In this document: positions 1 to 7,961 of the stretch, in pieces
Numbering within the stretch: the first letter of the stretch is position 1
How the letters are laid out: every line of letters starts with the position of its first letter
DNA from: a bacterium
GTDB lineage: Bacteria; Myxococcota; UBA727; JAUIJE01
Assembly: GCA_030431455.1 (NCBI GenBank)
Contig: JAUIJE010000003.1
Span: 328,360-392,359 of the forward strand
Direction of reading: 5' to 3'
DNA length: 64,000 nt
Made by a program: the position numbers and the translations under genes
The notes under the pieces: model-generated
What the model was told of the DNA's origin: nothing
The model's input: the letters and a program-made list of their open reading frames with translations, nothing else
Database searches by the model: none

Positions 1-481
1 CGAGGTCGTAGGTCGTGGTCACGTCCTCGAACCCCGCGGCCCGCACCGCGTCGTGCACCGCCCTCGCTTGGTCCGCGAGGGCGGCCTCGGCGAACCCGCG
101 GTCCGGCCGAAACGCGATGTCCAGCCCCGCGATGCGCGGATCGTTCTCGACCCCCGCGGGCACGGCCCCGGCAAATCCCACCACCGCTTGGTGAGGCCCG
201 TCGGGGGTGATGCGCGCGCCGGCGAACGCGTCGGGGTACGTGTCGCGAAGCGTTTGTACGTAGTCAGAGAACGCCGGCTGCCACCCGATGGCGTCCACCG
301 TCTCTGCCCACGTCCAGCCCCGCTCGGCCGCGATGTAGGTCAGGTCCTCGACCCAGCCGGGGTCATCGATGGCCGCCCGGTCAGTGGACCGGTCCGGCCC
401 GCACCCCGCCCCCCCGATCAGGATCGTGGCCAAGCTTGCGCTGATGGTCCCGCCGGTGCCCCGGTTGCTCGTCGTCGTCAC
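1..481 (-). CDS. Putative secreted lipoprotein, 3' end cut by window edge
   Basis: Reading the minus strand from a GTG at 479-481 gives an open frame of about 160 codons running off the left edge without a stop. A GGGGGAG Shine-Dalgarno-like sequence lies about 5 nt upstream. The N-terminus has a short hydrophobic stretch ending in a lipobox-like IGGAGC, which suggests an exported lipoprotein. The following part contains RGWTWAETVDAIGWQ and a block ending FAGAVPAGV. This loosely recalls the N-terminal region of some actinobacterial secreted serine-protease-like proteins, but I see no catalytic motif in the visible part, and that resemblance is inference. The frame, start and codon use look genuine; the function is unknown. 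Confidence 0.55.
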   Translation of the reverse strand, partial: MTTTSNRGTGGTISASLATILIGGAGCGPDRSTDRAAIDDPGWVEDLTYIAAERGWTWAETVDAIGWQPAFSDYVQTLRDTYPDAFAGARITPDGPHQAVVGFAGAVPAGVENDPRIAGLDIAFRPDRGFAEAALADQARAVHDAVRAAGFEDVTTTYDL

Positions 482-647
482 GTGTCTCCCCCGTGCTGCC
501 CACCGCCGGTGGGCATTGACCTTCAGGGGTACCAGGGCGCCGGGGCGCACACCACGCGCCGAACCGCACGCCGTGCGAACCGCGGGCACGCCATCGCACA
601 CAATGTAATTGTAGAAAACTGGGCCGGGCAACCCAAGCCCAGATCGG

Positions 648-1718
648 TCAGAGACTGAAGATGATCGCCCGCAGGGTCTCGTCCATGTCCCGGGTGTTGT
701 TGGCCCCGTTGTGAAACGTGGTGTAGATGATGCGGCCGGGGTCATCCACCAATGCCACAGGAAGAAACTCGAGGAGCACGGGCACGTCGTCCAGGGTCAA
801 CACGTTGCCGTCGTCGTCCTCGTACTGGATGGACGCGGTCATGAGGGGGTTGGCCCCCCCGCCCAGCTCCTGGGGCAGCGCGATGCGCGAGAAGTCGTAC
901 TTCAGGAACGCTTGGCCGTTGCCGATGAGGGACGCGAGCTCTTCGTCCTGGACAAACGCGAGGAAGTCTTGGGCCACCCCCCGCTCGGCGTCGTTGCGCA
1001 CGTCGTCGTCGCCGTACCAGTCCACCGCGTCGGGGTAGAGCAGCTCGAACAGGTCGTAGGCCCAATCCGACAAGTACAGCGAGCCCCCGTCCTCGACGAA
1101 CCGGCGCAGGTTGGTGAGCACGGTCTCGAGGTCGCCGGGGTCGGCGTTGTCCACCGCCCACTCATGGGGGCCGCAGTTGATGAACAGAATGTCATTGCTG
1201 GAGAAGTCGTCGTACACCCCGAACGCCTCCACCAACCAGCTCGGGGTGTTCTCGTCGTGCTCGCCCGACTCGTGGTGGGTGTCCACCACCAGCACGTCGG
1301 TGTAGCCGAGCCGGGCCAGCACCTGCTCGACGCTGTCGTGCCCGTCGTACACCGTCATCGCGATGGTGTCCGGCTTGAGGCAGTCCGCGTCCTCGATCTC
1401 GGTGCGCTCCTCCTCTTTGACCTCGACCCCGTCGAGGGCGGAGGTGAACGAACCCGCCTGCACCCGCAGGGTGTACGTCCCCGGGGGCACGTCCTCGAGC
1501 ACAAACGCGCCCTGGGCGTCGGTCACGGTCTCGACCTCTTGGGTGCTTCCGTCCGCGCGGGGCACCTCGACGAAGACCCGGGCATAGCCGATGCCCACCG
1601 CCTCGCCGGGATCGCACACCCGGCCGGCGATTTCGCCGGGGTACACCACGGGGTCGAGCCCCTCATCACACTGGCACCCACTGAGGGCCAGCAACACCAA
1701 GCCACAACATATGCGCAT
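648..1718 (-). CDS. Lipoprotein with carboxypeptidase-regulatory-like domain
   Basis: A 356-residue protein with a short signal peptide ending in a lipobox (LLALSGC), so it is probably anchored in the outer or inner membrane. Residues ~28-110 form a carboxypeptidase-regulatory-like (transthyretin-type) beta-sandwich, recognisable by GAFVLEDVPPGTYTLRV. The remainder (ADCLKPDTIAMTVYDGHDSV onward) contains FINCGPHEW and GGSLYLSDWAYDLF, the pattern of ThuA/DUF4350-like glutamine-amidotransferase-fold proteins. I see no catalytic Cys. It is followed on the same strand by the upstream kinase gene, 41 bp away. Function is unknown; a surface or structural role is likely. Confidence 0.7.
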   Translation of the reverse strand: MRICCGLVLLALSGCQCDEGLDPVVYPGEIAGRVCDPGEAVGIGYARVFVEVPRADGSTQEVETVTDAQGAFVLEDVPPGTYTLRVQAGSFTSALDGVEVKEEERTEIEDADCLKPDTIAMTVYDGHDSVEQVLARLGYTDVLVVDTHHESGEHDENTPSWLVEAFGVYDDFSSNDILFINCGPHEWAVDNADPGDLETVLTNLRRFVEDGGSLYLSDWAYDLFELLYPDAVDWYGDDDVRNDAERGVAQDFLAFVQDEELASLIGNGQAFLKYDFSRIALPQELGGGANPLMTASIQYEDDDGNVLTLDDVPVLLEFLPVALVDDPGRIIYTTFHNGANNTRDMDETLRAIIFSL

Positions 1719-1759
1719 GGCCTCAGCGTGCCACGGGACCCGGCGGGGTCAAGGCGGCG

Positions 1760-4609
1760 TCAGCGGCGCAACAACCGCAGCGCGTTCTCGGCGTTGGTCT
1801 TGTCCTCTGGGCGCGGGGCGAGCTCGAGCACCCGCTCGTACGAGGGGATCGCCTCGTCGGGCCGGCCCGCGAACCGGAGCGCCTCGGCCAGGCCCAGGTG
1901 CGCCTCCGGGTCCCGCGGGGCGAGCCTCACCGCGGCCCGGAACGAGCGGATCGAGGCCGCGGTCTGGCCGAGGTCGAGCTGGGCCCACCCGAGCCCGCGG
2001 TGGGCCTTGGCCAGGTCCGGGTCTTTGGCCAGCGCCTTTTCGTACAGCCGCACCGCAGGCTTGCTCCGGCCCCGGCGCCGCACGCGCTCGGCCGCGGCCA
2101 GCAGGTCGGCCGCGGACCGGGTCTTGGTCACGGTCTCGTCGTCGTCATCGTCGTCGTCGTCATCGGGCGGCGGCTTCTTCGTGTCCTTCTTCGTGTCCTT
2201 CTTCGTGTCCGTCTTCGCGTCCTTCTTCGTGTCCCCCTCCTCGGCCGGCGCCCCCGCCCCGGTCCCGGTCCCGGTCTCGAGCTGTTGCAGCAACATGCCC
2301 GCGCGGCGGTGGCCTTCGGCTTCGGTGAGCAGCGCGTCGAGCTCGGCCTTGGCGGGGCCGAGCTGTCCCGCGGCGGCCAACGATTGGGCGAGGGCAAACG
2401 CGGCCCGCCGATCACCTTGCCGGGCCAGGTCCCGCAACGTTTGGCGCGCGCTGTCCGCGGCCGGTGAGGCGGGGGCCGCCGTGTGCAGCGCCCACGTGGC
2501 CTCGAGGTAGCGCTGTTCGCGGGCGACCAACGCCGCGTCGTCGCCGGCCCGGGCCGCGGCCACGCGCAGATCTTCGCCCAGCTCGAGGGCGGCCCCGGTC
2601 TTTTTGTGGTGGTGGGCCATGGCCAGGTGCGGCCAGGGGCTGTCCCCCGCCCCCACCCGCGACGACGAGGCCGCGGCGTAGGCGGCGGCGGCGGCGGCCT
2701 CGGCTTGTTTGGCCAGCGCCGGGCGTTTGTCCGCGGGGGCGAGGGCGGCGCGCTCGGACAAGGCCCGGGCGATGCCGCTTTGCAGGAGCGAGGCCGCGGC
2801 CTGTTCGTAGGGATCGGTGGGGGCGGGCACGGTGCTGAGCAGCGCCTCCAATGTCGCTGGGTCGTCTTTGCGCAGGACGCCCAACAATGCGGCTGGAGCG
2901 GTCGGCCCCTTTTGTGGCGTGCTGCGCACCAAGCTCACCACCACCCGGTCGAACACGTCGGGGAACGCGAAGTAGAGCACCACCGGGAAGCTCACCACCA
3001 AGAAGAACAACCCCGCGAACAGCCAGCCCCAAGAGCCCCGGCCTTTGCCCAGCGCGCGGCGCAGGTCCTCGTCGACCAACACCTCCTCGGGGGGGAACGT
3101 GGGGGGCGCATGCTCGCCTCCGTCGGTGGCCGGGGTGCGCGAAAAACCGTCCACCGGGCCGCTCGGCTCCAAGGGCAACGACGCGCCCGCCCCGAGGGTG
3201 AACGCGGGCTCGGCCGCGTCGTGCGCGGCCCGGTCGAACAGCGCGCCCAGGGCCCGGTCGTCCTCGGACGGCGCCCCCGCGGCAGGGGCGGCGGGCCGGG
3301 CCGGCTTTTCGGGCACCCACAGGCCGGTCTCGTCGTCGGGGTCGAAGGGGGCGGGGGCCGGCCCATCGTCGAACAGGTGGCCGAGGGCGTGATGTTCCTC
3401 GAGGGCCACGTCGGGGTTGCCCGCCACCGCGATGCGGTCCTGGCCGGTGAGGTTGCCGAAGAACACCTCTTTGCGGACCTCGTCGAAGTCCTGAAACGCG
3501 AGCACGGTGCCGTCGGCGCGCCGGATCCGGATGGGCTTTTTGTGGTCCTCATCGGTGGGCACCGCCGAGTCCCCCCCCAGGGGCGACTGATCGGCCTCGG
3601 TGGAGAACCGCGGCGGCGGGGTGCGCACCGTCGACGGCGGAGGCTCACGCAGGGGCATTGTCTCGGGGGTGAGGTCGGCGGTGCGCTGCTCGAGCTCATC
3701 GCCGAGCACCCTTTGCACAAAGTCCGCGACCGACACCCGCTTGTCCCGGGGGGTCTTTTCCAAAAACCGCAGCAAGGCGGCGCTGACCTCGGCACAGGAC
3801 GCGAAGCGCCGGCGTGGCTCGCGCTCGAGCATCTTGAGGATGATGTCCTCGAGGACCTGGGGAAAGGCCTTCACGATCGTCGACGGGTGCGGCACCGGAT
3901 GGGTCAAGATCTTGTTGAGGGTCGCGATCTCGCTCTCGGCCTTGAACAGCCGCTTGCCCGTGCACATCTCCCACAACACGATGCCGAGCGAGAACTGATC
4001 GCTCTTGCCGTCGAGCGGCTCGCCGCGCACCTGCTCGGGGGACATGTACTGGAGCTTGCCCTTGACCAGCCCCGCCTGCGTCGAGGTCACGCGGTTTTTG
4101 GCTTTGGCGATGCCGAAATCGACCACCTTGGTCACGCCGTCGGCCCGGACCATGATGTTCTGCGGGCTCACGTCCCGGTGCACAATCTGCAGGTGGTGGC
4201 CCTCGACGTCACAGGCGCGGTGGGCGTGGTCGAGGCCCAGGGACGCGTCGTGCACAATGCGCACCGTGACCTGGAAGGGCAGCCCGATGCCGGCCTTGGC
4301 CGCCGCGTACCACAGGCGCGAGAGGTCCTCGCCCTTGATGTACTCCATCACGATCCAGAACGTGCCGTCCCACTCCCCCACGTCGTACACGCTGACCACG
4401 TTGGGGTGATTGAGCAGCGCGGCCACCCGGGCCTCGTCGAGAAACTGCTCGACGAAGTCTTTGTCGTCCGAAGACTCATGGCGCAGGCTCTTCAGGATCA
4501 CCAACCGGTCGATGCCGGTGATCTGGCGCGCCAGGTACACGTCCCCCATGCCCCCTTGGGCAATGCGTCGGATGAGCTCGTATTTGTTGAACACCCGCCG
4601 GCCGGCCAT
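1760..4609 (-). CDS. Membrane-anchored Ser/Thr protein kinase with TPR tail
   Basis: A 949-residue Hanks-type (PknB-like) kinase. The kinase domain spans residues ~8-290: glycine loop QGGMGDVY, catalytic Lys40, HRD at 144-146 and DFG at 164-166, all intact, so it should be active. Residues ~360-420 hold a compact domain (RADGTVLAFQDFDEVR) that recalls GYF-type modules. One transmembrane helix lies near 525-548. It is followed by an Ala-rich helical region, a KKDTKKDTKK and poly-Asp linker (~805-835), and about three TPRs at the C-terminus. This puts the kinase in the cytoplasm and the TPR part outside. It is divergent from the ion-channel gene, with only about 47 bp between the starts. Confidence 0.92.
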   Translation of the reverse strand: MAGRRVFNKYELIRRIAQGGMGDVYLARQITGIDRLVILKSLRHESSDDKDFVEQFLDEARVAALLNHPNVVSVYDVGEWDGTFWIVMEYIKGEDLSRLWYAAAKAGIGLPFQVTVRIVHDASLGLDHAHRACDVEGHHLQIVHRDVSPQNIMVRADGVTKVVDFGIAKAKNRVTSTQAGLVKGKLQYMSPEQVRGEPLDGKSDQFSLGIVLWEMCTGKRLFKAESEIATLNKILTHPVPHPSTIVKAFPQVLEDIILKMLEREPRRRFASCAEVSAALLRFLEKTPRDKRVSVADFVQRVLGDELEQRTADLTPETMPLREPPPSTVRTPPPRFSTEADQSPLGGDSAVPTDEDHKKPIRIRRADGTVLAFQDFDEVRKEVFFGNLTGQDRIAVAGNPDVALEEHHALGHLFDDGPAPAPFDPDDETGLWVPEKPARPAAPAAGAPSEDDRALGALFDRAAHDAAEPAFTLGAGASLPLEPSGPVDGFSRTPATDGGEHAPPTFPPEEVLVDEDLRRALGKGRGSWGWLFAGLFFLVVSFPVVLYFAFPDVFDRVVVSLVRSTPQKGPTAPAALLGVLRKDDPATLEALLSTVPAPTDPYEQAAASLLQSGIARALSERAALAPADKRPALAKQAEAAAAAAYAAASSSRVGAGDSPWPHLAMAHHHKKTGAALELGEDLRVAAARAGDDAALVAREQRYLEATWALHTAAPASPAADSARQTLRDLARQGDRRAAFALAQSLAAAGQLGPAKAELDALLTEAEGHRRAGMLLQQLETGTGTGAGAPAEEGDTKKDAKTDTKKDTKKDTKKPPPDDDDDDDDDETVTKTRSAADLLAAAERVRRRGRSKPAVRLYEKALAKDPDLAKAHRGLGWAQLDLGQTAASIRSFRAAVRLAPRDPEAHLGLAEALRFAGRPDEAIPSYERVLELAPRPEDKTNAENALRLLRR
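2174..2233. repeat. Five tandem 12-bp units in the kinase linker
   Basis: The unit CTTCTTCGTGTC is present five times head to tail, with the fourth copy changed to CGTCTTCGCGTC. It encodes the Asp-Thr-Lys-Lys repeats of the linker on the minus strand. A (GTC/GTCATC) run coding poly-Asp lies directly to the left. The unit length is a multiple of three, so copy-number change would alter linker length without frameshift. Confidence 0.9.
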
Positions 4610-4656
4610 GCCGGGGACGATATTGTCTTTTCCCCCGCAAAAAAACTCCCCGTCTT

Positions 4657-5550
4657 TTGCCCCCCGCCCATCTGTGCGAATGGCGCGCGGTGCCAGACCC
4701 CACGCCCGTGACCCTGCCGCGCTCGGTGCGCGAATCCGTGGTGATCACCGTCATCGTGATCAACTCCATCGCGATCTTCTGGCGCGCCTTCCCCGACGTG
4801 CCGCCGACGCTGAGCACCGGTCTGTTCGTGATGGACTACGGGTGCACGGTGTATTTTTTGTACGAGGTGGTGGTCAAGCTCCGGGCCGCGGGCCGCACCG
4901 GCTACTTCTCGACCAACTGGAACCGCTTCGACTTCGCGGTGGTCATGGTCAGCCTCCCCATGTTGCTGAGTCCCCTGTTCGACGTGAACGAAGACTTCTC
5001 GGTGGTGTTGCTGCTGCGCCTCGCCCGGCTGCTGCGGTTCTTTCGGCTGATGCGGTTTATTCCCGACGTGGAGCGGGTGTTCGCGGGGGTGCGCCGGGGG
5101 CTCAAGGCCAGCATCGGGGTGTTCTTGGCCCTCGCCCTGTACAACTTCGCCCTCGGCCTCGCCGCCTGCTACCTGTTCCGCGGGGTCGCGCCAGAACACT
5201 TCGGCGACCCCCTGCTCAGCCTCTACAGCATGTTCAAGGTGTTCACCGTCGAGGGATGGTTCGAGATCCCGGACACGGTGGCCCTGCACCACCCGACCTG
5301 GGCGGTGTTCGTGCGGGGGTTTTTCATGTTCGCGGTGGCCACCGGGGGCTTGCTCGGCCTGTCCATGGCCAACGCGGTGTTCGTCGACGAGATGGTCATC
5401 GACAACAACCGCGAGCTCGAGCGGCAGGTGGCGGTGGTGACCGCCCAGCTCGACACTGTGATGCAACAAAACCAGGCCCTGCTCGACCGGTGGAGCTCAG
5501 AGCACGCGCAGGGGAACGCGCCGCCGCCCGAAGGTCCCGGCCCGGGCTGA
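4657..5550 (+). CDS. NaChBac-like voltage-gated cation channel
   Basis: A 297-residue membrane protein with the single-domain six-helix plan of bacterial voltage-gated sodium channels. S1-S3 are hydrophobic (~20-110). S4 carries regularly spaced arginines (RLARLLRFFRLMRF, ~120-135). S5, a pore loop with FTVEGWFEIP (~193-203) and S6 follow, then a C-terminal coiled coil (NRELERQVAVVTAQLDTVMQ) typical of tetramerisation. The filter-like TVEGW replaces the TLESW of NaChBac. The start is TTG 4657 or, equally plausible, GTG 4690. The last 54 bp overlap the convergent radical SAM gene. Channel class is confident; ion selectivity is inferred. Confidence 0.85.
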   Translation: MPPAHLCEWRAVPDPTPVTLPRSVRESVVITVIVINSIAIFWRAFPDVPPTLSTGLFVMDYGCTVYFLYEVVVKLRAAGRTGYFSTNWNRFDFAVVMVSLPMLLSPLFDVNEDFSVVLLLRLARLLRFFRLMRFIPDVERVFAGVRRGLKASIGVFLALALYNFALGLAACYLFRGVAPEHFGDPLLSLYSMFKVFTVEGWFEIPDTVALHHPTWAVFVRGFFMFAVATGGLLGLSMANAVFVDEMVIDNNRELERQVAVVTAQLDTVMQQNQALLDRWSSEHAQGNAPPPEGPGPG

Positions 5551-6555
5551 GAAGCGACCGGCCAGCCGCTGGCCACACGAGGGACAGGCCCCGTCGTCGA
5601 GGCGGTGGCTCAAGATGTTGTACCAGTCGCGCTCGATCAGGACCTCGCCGCAGCCCGCGCAGGTGGTGGTGTCCCCGTCGTGGTCGTGCACGTTGCCGAG
5701 GTAGACGTGCCGCAACCCGTGCTCGTGGGCGATGGCCCGCGCCCGCCGCAGCGTCGACACCGGGGTGGCCGGGGTGTCGCCCATGCGGAAATCGGGGTGG
5801 AACGCCGAGAAGTGCAGCGGCACCTCGCCGGACAGCTCCTCGGCGACAAATGTGCAGAGCTGGTGCAGCTCGGCCTCGTCGTCATTCTGCCCGGGGATGA
5901 GCAGGGTGGTGATCTCGGTCCAGACGTCGGTCTCGTGCACCAGGTAGCGCAGGGTGTCTTTGACCGGCTCGAGGTCGCCGAGGCAGAGGTGGCGGTAGAA
6001 GTCCTGGGTGAATGCCTTGAGGTCGATGTTGACCGCGTCCATGGCCGCGAAAAATTCCGTTCGTGCCTCTGCGGTGATGTAGCCCGCGCTCACCGCGACG
6101 GGGTGAATGCCGCGTGCCCGACAGGCGGCGGCGGTGTCGATGGCGTACTCGGCGAAGATCACGGGGTCGTTGTAGGTGAAGGCCACGCTGGTGCAGTCGT
6201 GGGCGGCGGCGAGGGCGGCGATGTCGTCCGGGCCCTGGCGGGCCTGCAGCTGGTCCATGTGGCGGGCCTTGGAGATGTTCCAGTTCTGGCAGAACTTGCA
6301 GCCGAGGTTGCAGCCCGCGGTGCCGAAGCTGAGCACCGAGGTGCCGGGGTAGAAATGGTTCAGCGGCTTTTTCTCGATGGGGTCGATGCAAAAACCGCTC
6401 GACCGCCCGTAGGTGGTGAGCGCGATGCCGTCGGCCGTGCCCTGGCGCACAAAACAAAAGCCCCGTTGCCCCGGCCGGAGGGCGCACCGCCGCGGACAGA
6501 GGTCGCACACCGCGCGCCCGTCGTCGGCGAGATGAAAGAAGCGACCGGGGGACAT
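5497..6555 (-). CDS. amrS: AmmeMemoRadiSam system radical SAM enzyme
   Basis: A 352-residue radical S-adenosylmethionine protein. The iron-sulfur cluster motif CNLGCKFCQNW (CxxxCxxC) is at ~95-105. An N-terminal Cys pattern CDLCPRRCALRPGQRGFC is characteristic of this AmrS/PflA-like family. The C-terminus has two CxxC pairs (CAGCGEV and CPSCGQ), which suggests a zinc-ribbon-like tail. It is the third gene of a minus-strand operon with the AMMECR1 and LigB/Memo-like genes; a GAGGAGG ribosome site overlaps the end of the AMMECR1 gene. The three families co-occur widely, but the reaction is not established. The 3' end overlaps the channel gene by 54 bp. Confidence 0.9.
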   Translation of the reverse strand: MSPGRFFHLADDGRAVCDLCPRRCALRPGQRGFCFVRQGTADGIALTTYGRSSGFCIDPIEKKPLNHFYPGTSVLSFGTAGCNLGCKFCQNWNISKARHMDQLQARQGPDDIAALAAAHDCTSVAFTYNDPVIFAEYAIDTAAACRARGIHPVAVSAGYITAEARTEFFAAMDAVNIDLKAFTQDFYRHLCLGDLEPVKDTLRYLVHETDVWTEITTLLIPGQNDDEAELHQLCTFVAEELSGEVPLHFSAFHPDFRMGDTPATPVSTLRRARAIAHEHGLRHVYLGNVHDHDGDTTTCAGCGEVLIERDWYNILSHRLDDGACPSCGQRLAGRFSARAGTFGRRRVPLRVL

Positions 6556-6559
6556 CCGC

Positions 6560-7069
6560 TCAGACCTCCTCGAACTTCTGCACCGTGAAGCGAAACAGTG
6601 ACATGGGGCTGCCCTTGGCGATGCCCGCCTTTTGCCGGGCGATGTCCACCTGCTGGGCCGCGCTGTCCACCCCCTCGATGTCGGGCAACAACACCCCGGT
6701 GCGCGGCCCTTGCCGCACCACCACCCCGTACCGGGCGGGGTCGAGGCTGGCCAAGGACGCGATGGCTTCGGGCTCGTCCAGCAATGTCACTTCAATCGTG
6801 ACCTGGTCGAGCTCGGGCCGACGCAAAGGGGCAAAGCGGGGGTCCTCGGTGGCGGCCAACCACGCGCAGCTGGCCAAGTCGTCGGTGAGCCGGGGCCCCT
6901 GGGGCTGGATGCGCCCGATGCAGCCCCGGAGCTTGCCATCGGCCCGGCCGCGCAAGGTCACAAACAGCCCGCGGGGGCGCTCGTCGTCGAGCACCGGGAG
7001 GGTGGGGTCGGCCCCGAAGCCGCGCGCGATGGCGGCCCGGGCCAGGCGGGTGAGGTCATCGCCGGTCAT
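6560..7069 (-). CDS. amrA: AMMECR1-domain protein (AmrA)
   Basis: A 169-residue AMMECR1-family protein. The signature is clear: RGLFVTLRGRADGKLRGCIG at ~30-50, with the conserved LRGCIG. It is followed by the typical beta-rich part, LDQVTIEVTLLDEPEAI, and by GVLLPDIEG. The start at ATG 7067-7069 was chosen because it overlaps the end of the upstream LigB/Memo-like gene by 14 bp and follows TCGGAGGAGACC-type sequence. A longer upstream frame would not match the family. Human AMMECR1 homologues exist, but the biochemical role remains unknown. Confidence 0.92.
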   Translation of the reverse strand: MTGDDLTRLARAAIARGFGADPTLPVLDDERPRGLFVTLRGRADGKLRGCIGRIQPQGPRLTDDLASCAWLAATEDPRFAPLRRPELDQVTIEVTLLDEPEAIASLASLDPARYGVVVRQGPRTGVLLPDIEGVDSAAQQVDIARQKAGIAKGSPMSLFRFTVQKFEEV

Positions 7070-7871
7070 CGGTCTCCTCTTGCCGGGGCCCGTCGAGCAC
7101 GGCCACGAGGTAGCCCACCCCGAAGGGGCCTTCGTAGGACAAGCGCCGGCACCCGGGGAGCGTGGCCGGCCGGCCCAAGGCGCCGCTCGCGACCTCGAGG
7201 GAGTCGACCACGTCCTCGCCCGCGGCGTCGCGGACCGCGGGATCGATGTCCGCCACCGCGTCGAGGGCGCGGGCGTCGACGACGTCGCAGACCGCGCGGT
7301 CAAACCGGGCGCCGGCCGGGTCATGGCCGCCGGGGGCGGCAGGGCTCAGCCGGTGGCTCATGTCCCCCGAGGCGAGCAAGCCCCAGCGCCCCCCCGCCGG
7401 CGCGCAGGCCCGGGCCAGCGTCGCCCCCAGGGCGAGGTTGTCCGCGCGGGTGGTGTGGGCGGACAGGCCGACCACCACGGTGGGCACGTCGACACCGGCC
7501 TGTTGCGCAAACCACAGGGGCACGAACGCGCCGTGATCGAGCTTGTCCCCGGCCAGGCCCACGCCCCCCGCGTCAACAAGCGCCCCGACCACGTCGTCGG
7601 GCACGGTCCACGCGACCTCGACGCCAGGGGCCGAAAACGCCGCGAAGTCGTCGCGCCCCCCTTCGGCCACGACGGAGAACGTCTGCGCCGGCCGCGGGGT
7701 GTGCGGGGAGATCACGACCAGCCCGTCGAGGTCGGCGCGGGCGAGATGGGCCGCGGCCTCGCGCATCGCCCGGGTGGTGGCGGCACATTGCGCCCCCCGG
7801 CCGCCCCCCACCGCGGGGATCACGATGGGGGCGTGGCACATCAACACCGAAGCCGCGTAGGGGTGGGTCAT
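7056..7871 (-). CDS. LigB/Memo-superfamily protein (AmrB-like)
   Basis: A 271-residue protein of the class III extradiol dioxygenase/Memo superfamily. Candidate metal ligands are the His in MCHAPIVIP near the N-terminus, the His in VISPHTPR (~55), and later HG and H residues in KLDHGAFVPLWF and SGDMSHRLSP. The DHGAFVPL segment is more LigB-like than classical AmrB. The start is ATG 7871, preceded at good spacing by GGAGGAG; an upstream GTG at 7886 would bury that site. It is the first gene of the AmrB-AmrA-AmrS operon. Whether it is a true dioxygenase or the non-enzymatic Memo type cannot be told from sequence alone. Confidence 0.82.
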   Translation of the reverse strand: MTHPYAASVLMCHAPIVIPAVGGGRGAQCAATTRAMREAAAHLARADLDGLVVISPHTPRPAQTFSVVAEGGRDDFAAFSAPGVEVAWTVPDDVVGALVDAGGVGLAGDKLDHGAFVPLWFAQQAGVDVPTVVVGLSAHTTRADNLALGATLARACAPAGGRWGLLASGDMSHRLSPAAPGGHDPAGARFDRAVCDVVDARALDAVADIDPAVRDAAGEDVVDSLEVASGALGRPATLPGCRRLSYEGPFGVGYLVAVLDGPRQEETDDRR

Positions 7872-7961
7872 GGGTCTCCTCCCCACAATGTTGACGCCCC
7901 CCGGGCGGGGACAACCGGTGATCTCGGGCCGCGGCGGGGGGTCCCCCGGAGAACGGAACGG

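Noticed and set aside
2100-2240. The 12-bp tandem repeat and GTC-rich run as a CRISPR or recombination element
   Set aside because: It is a short in-frame coding repeat for Lys/Thr/Asp linker residues, without spacers.
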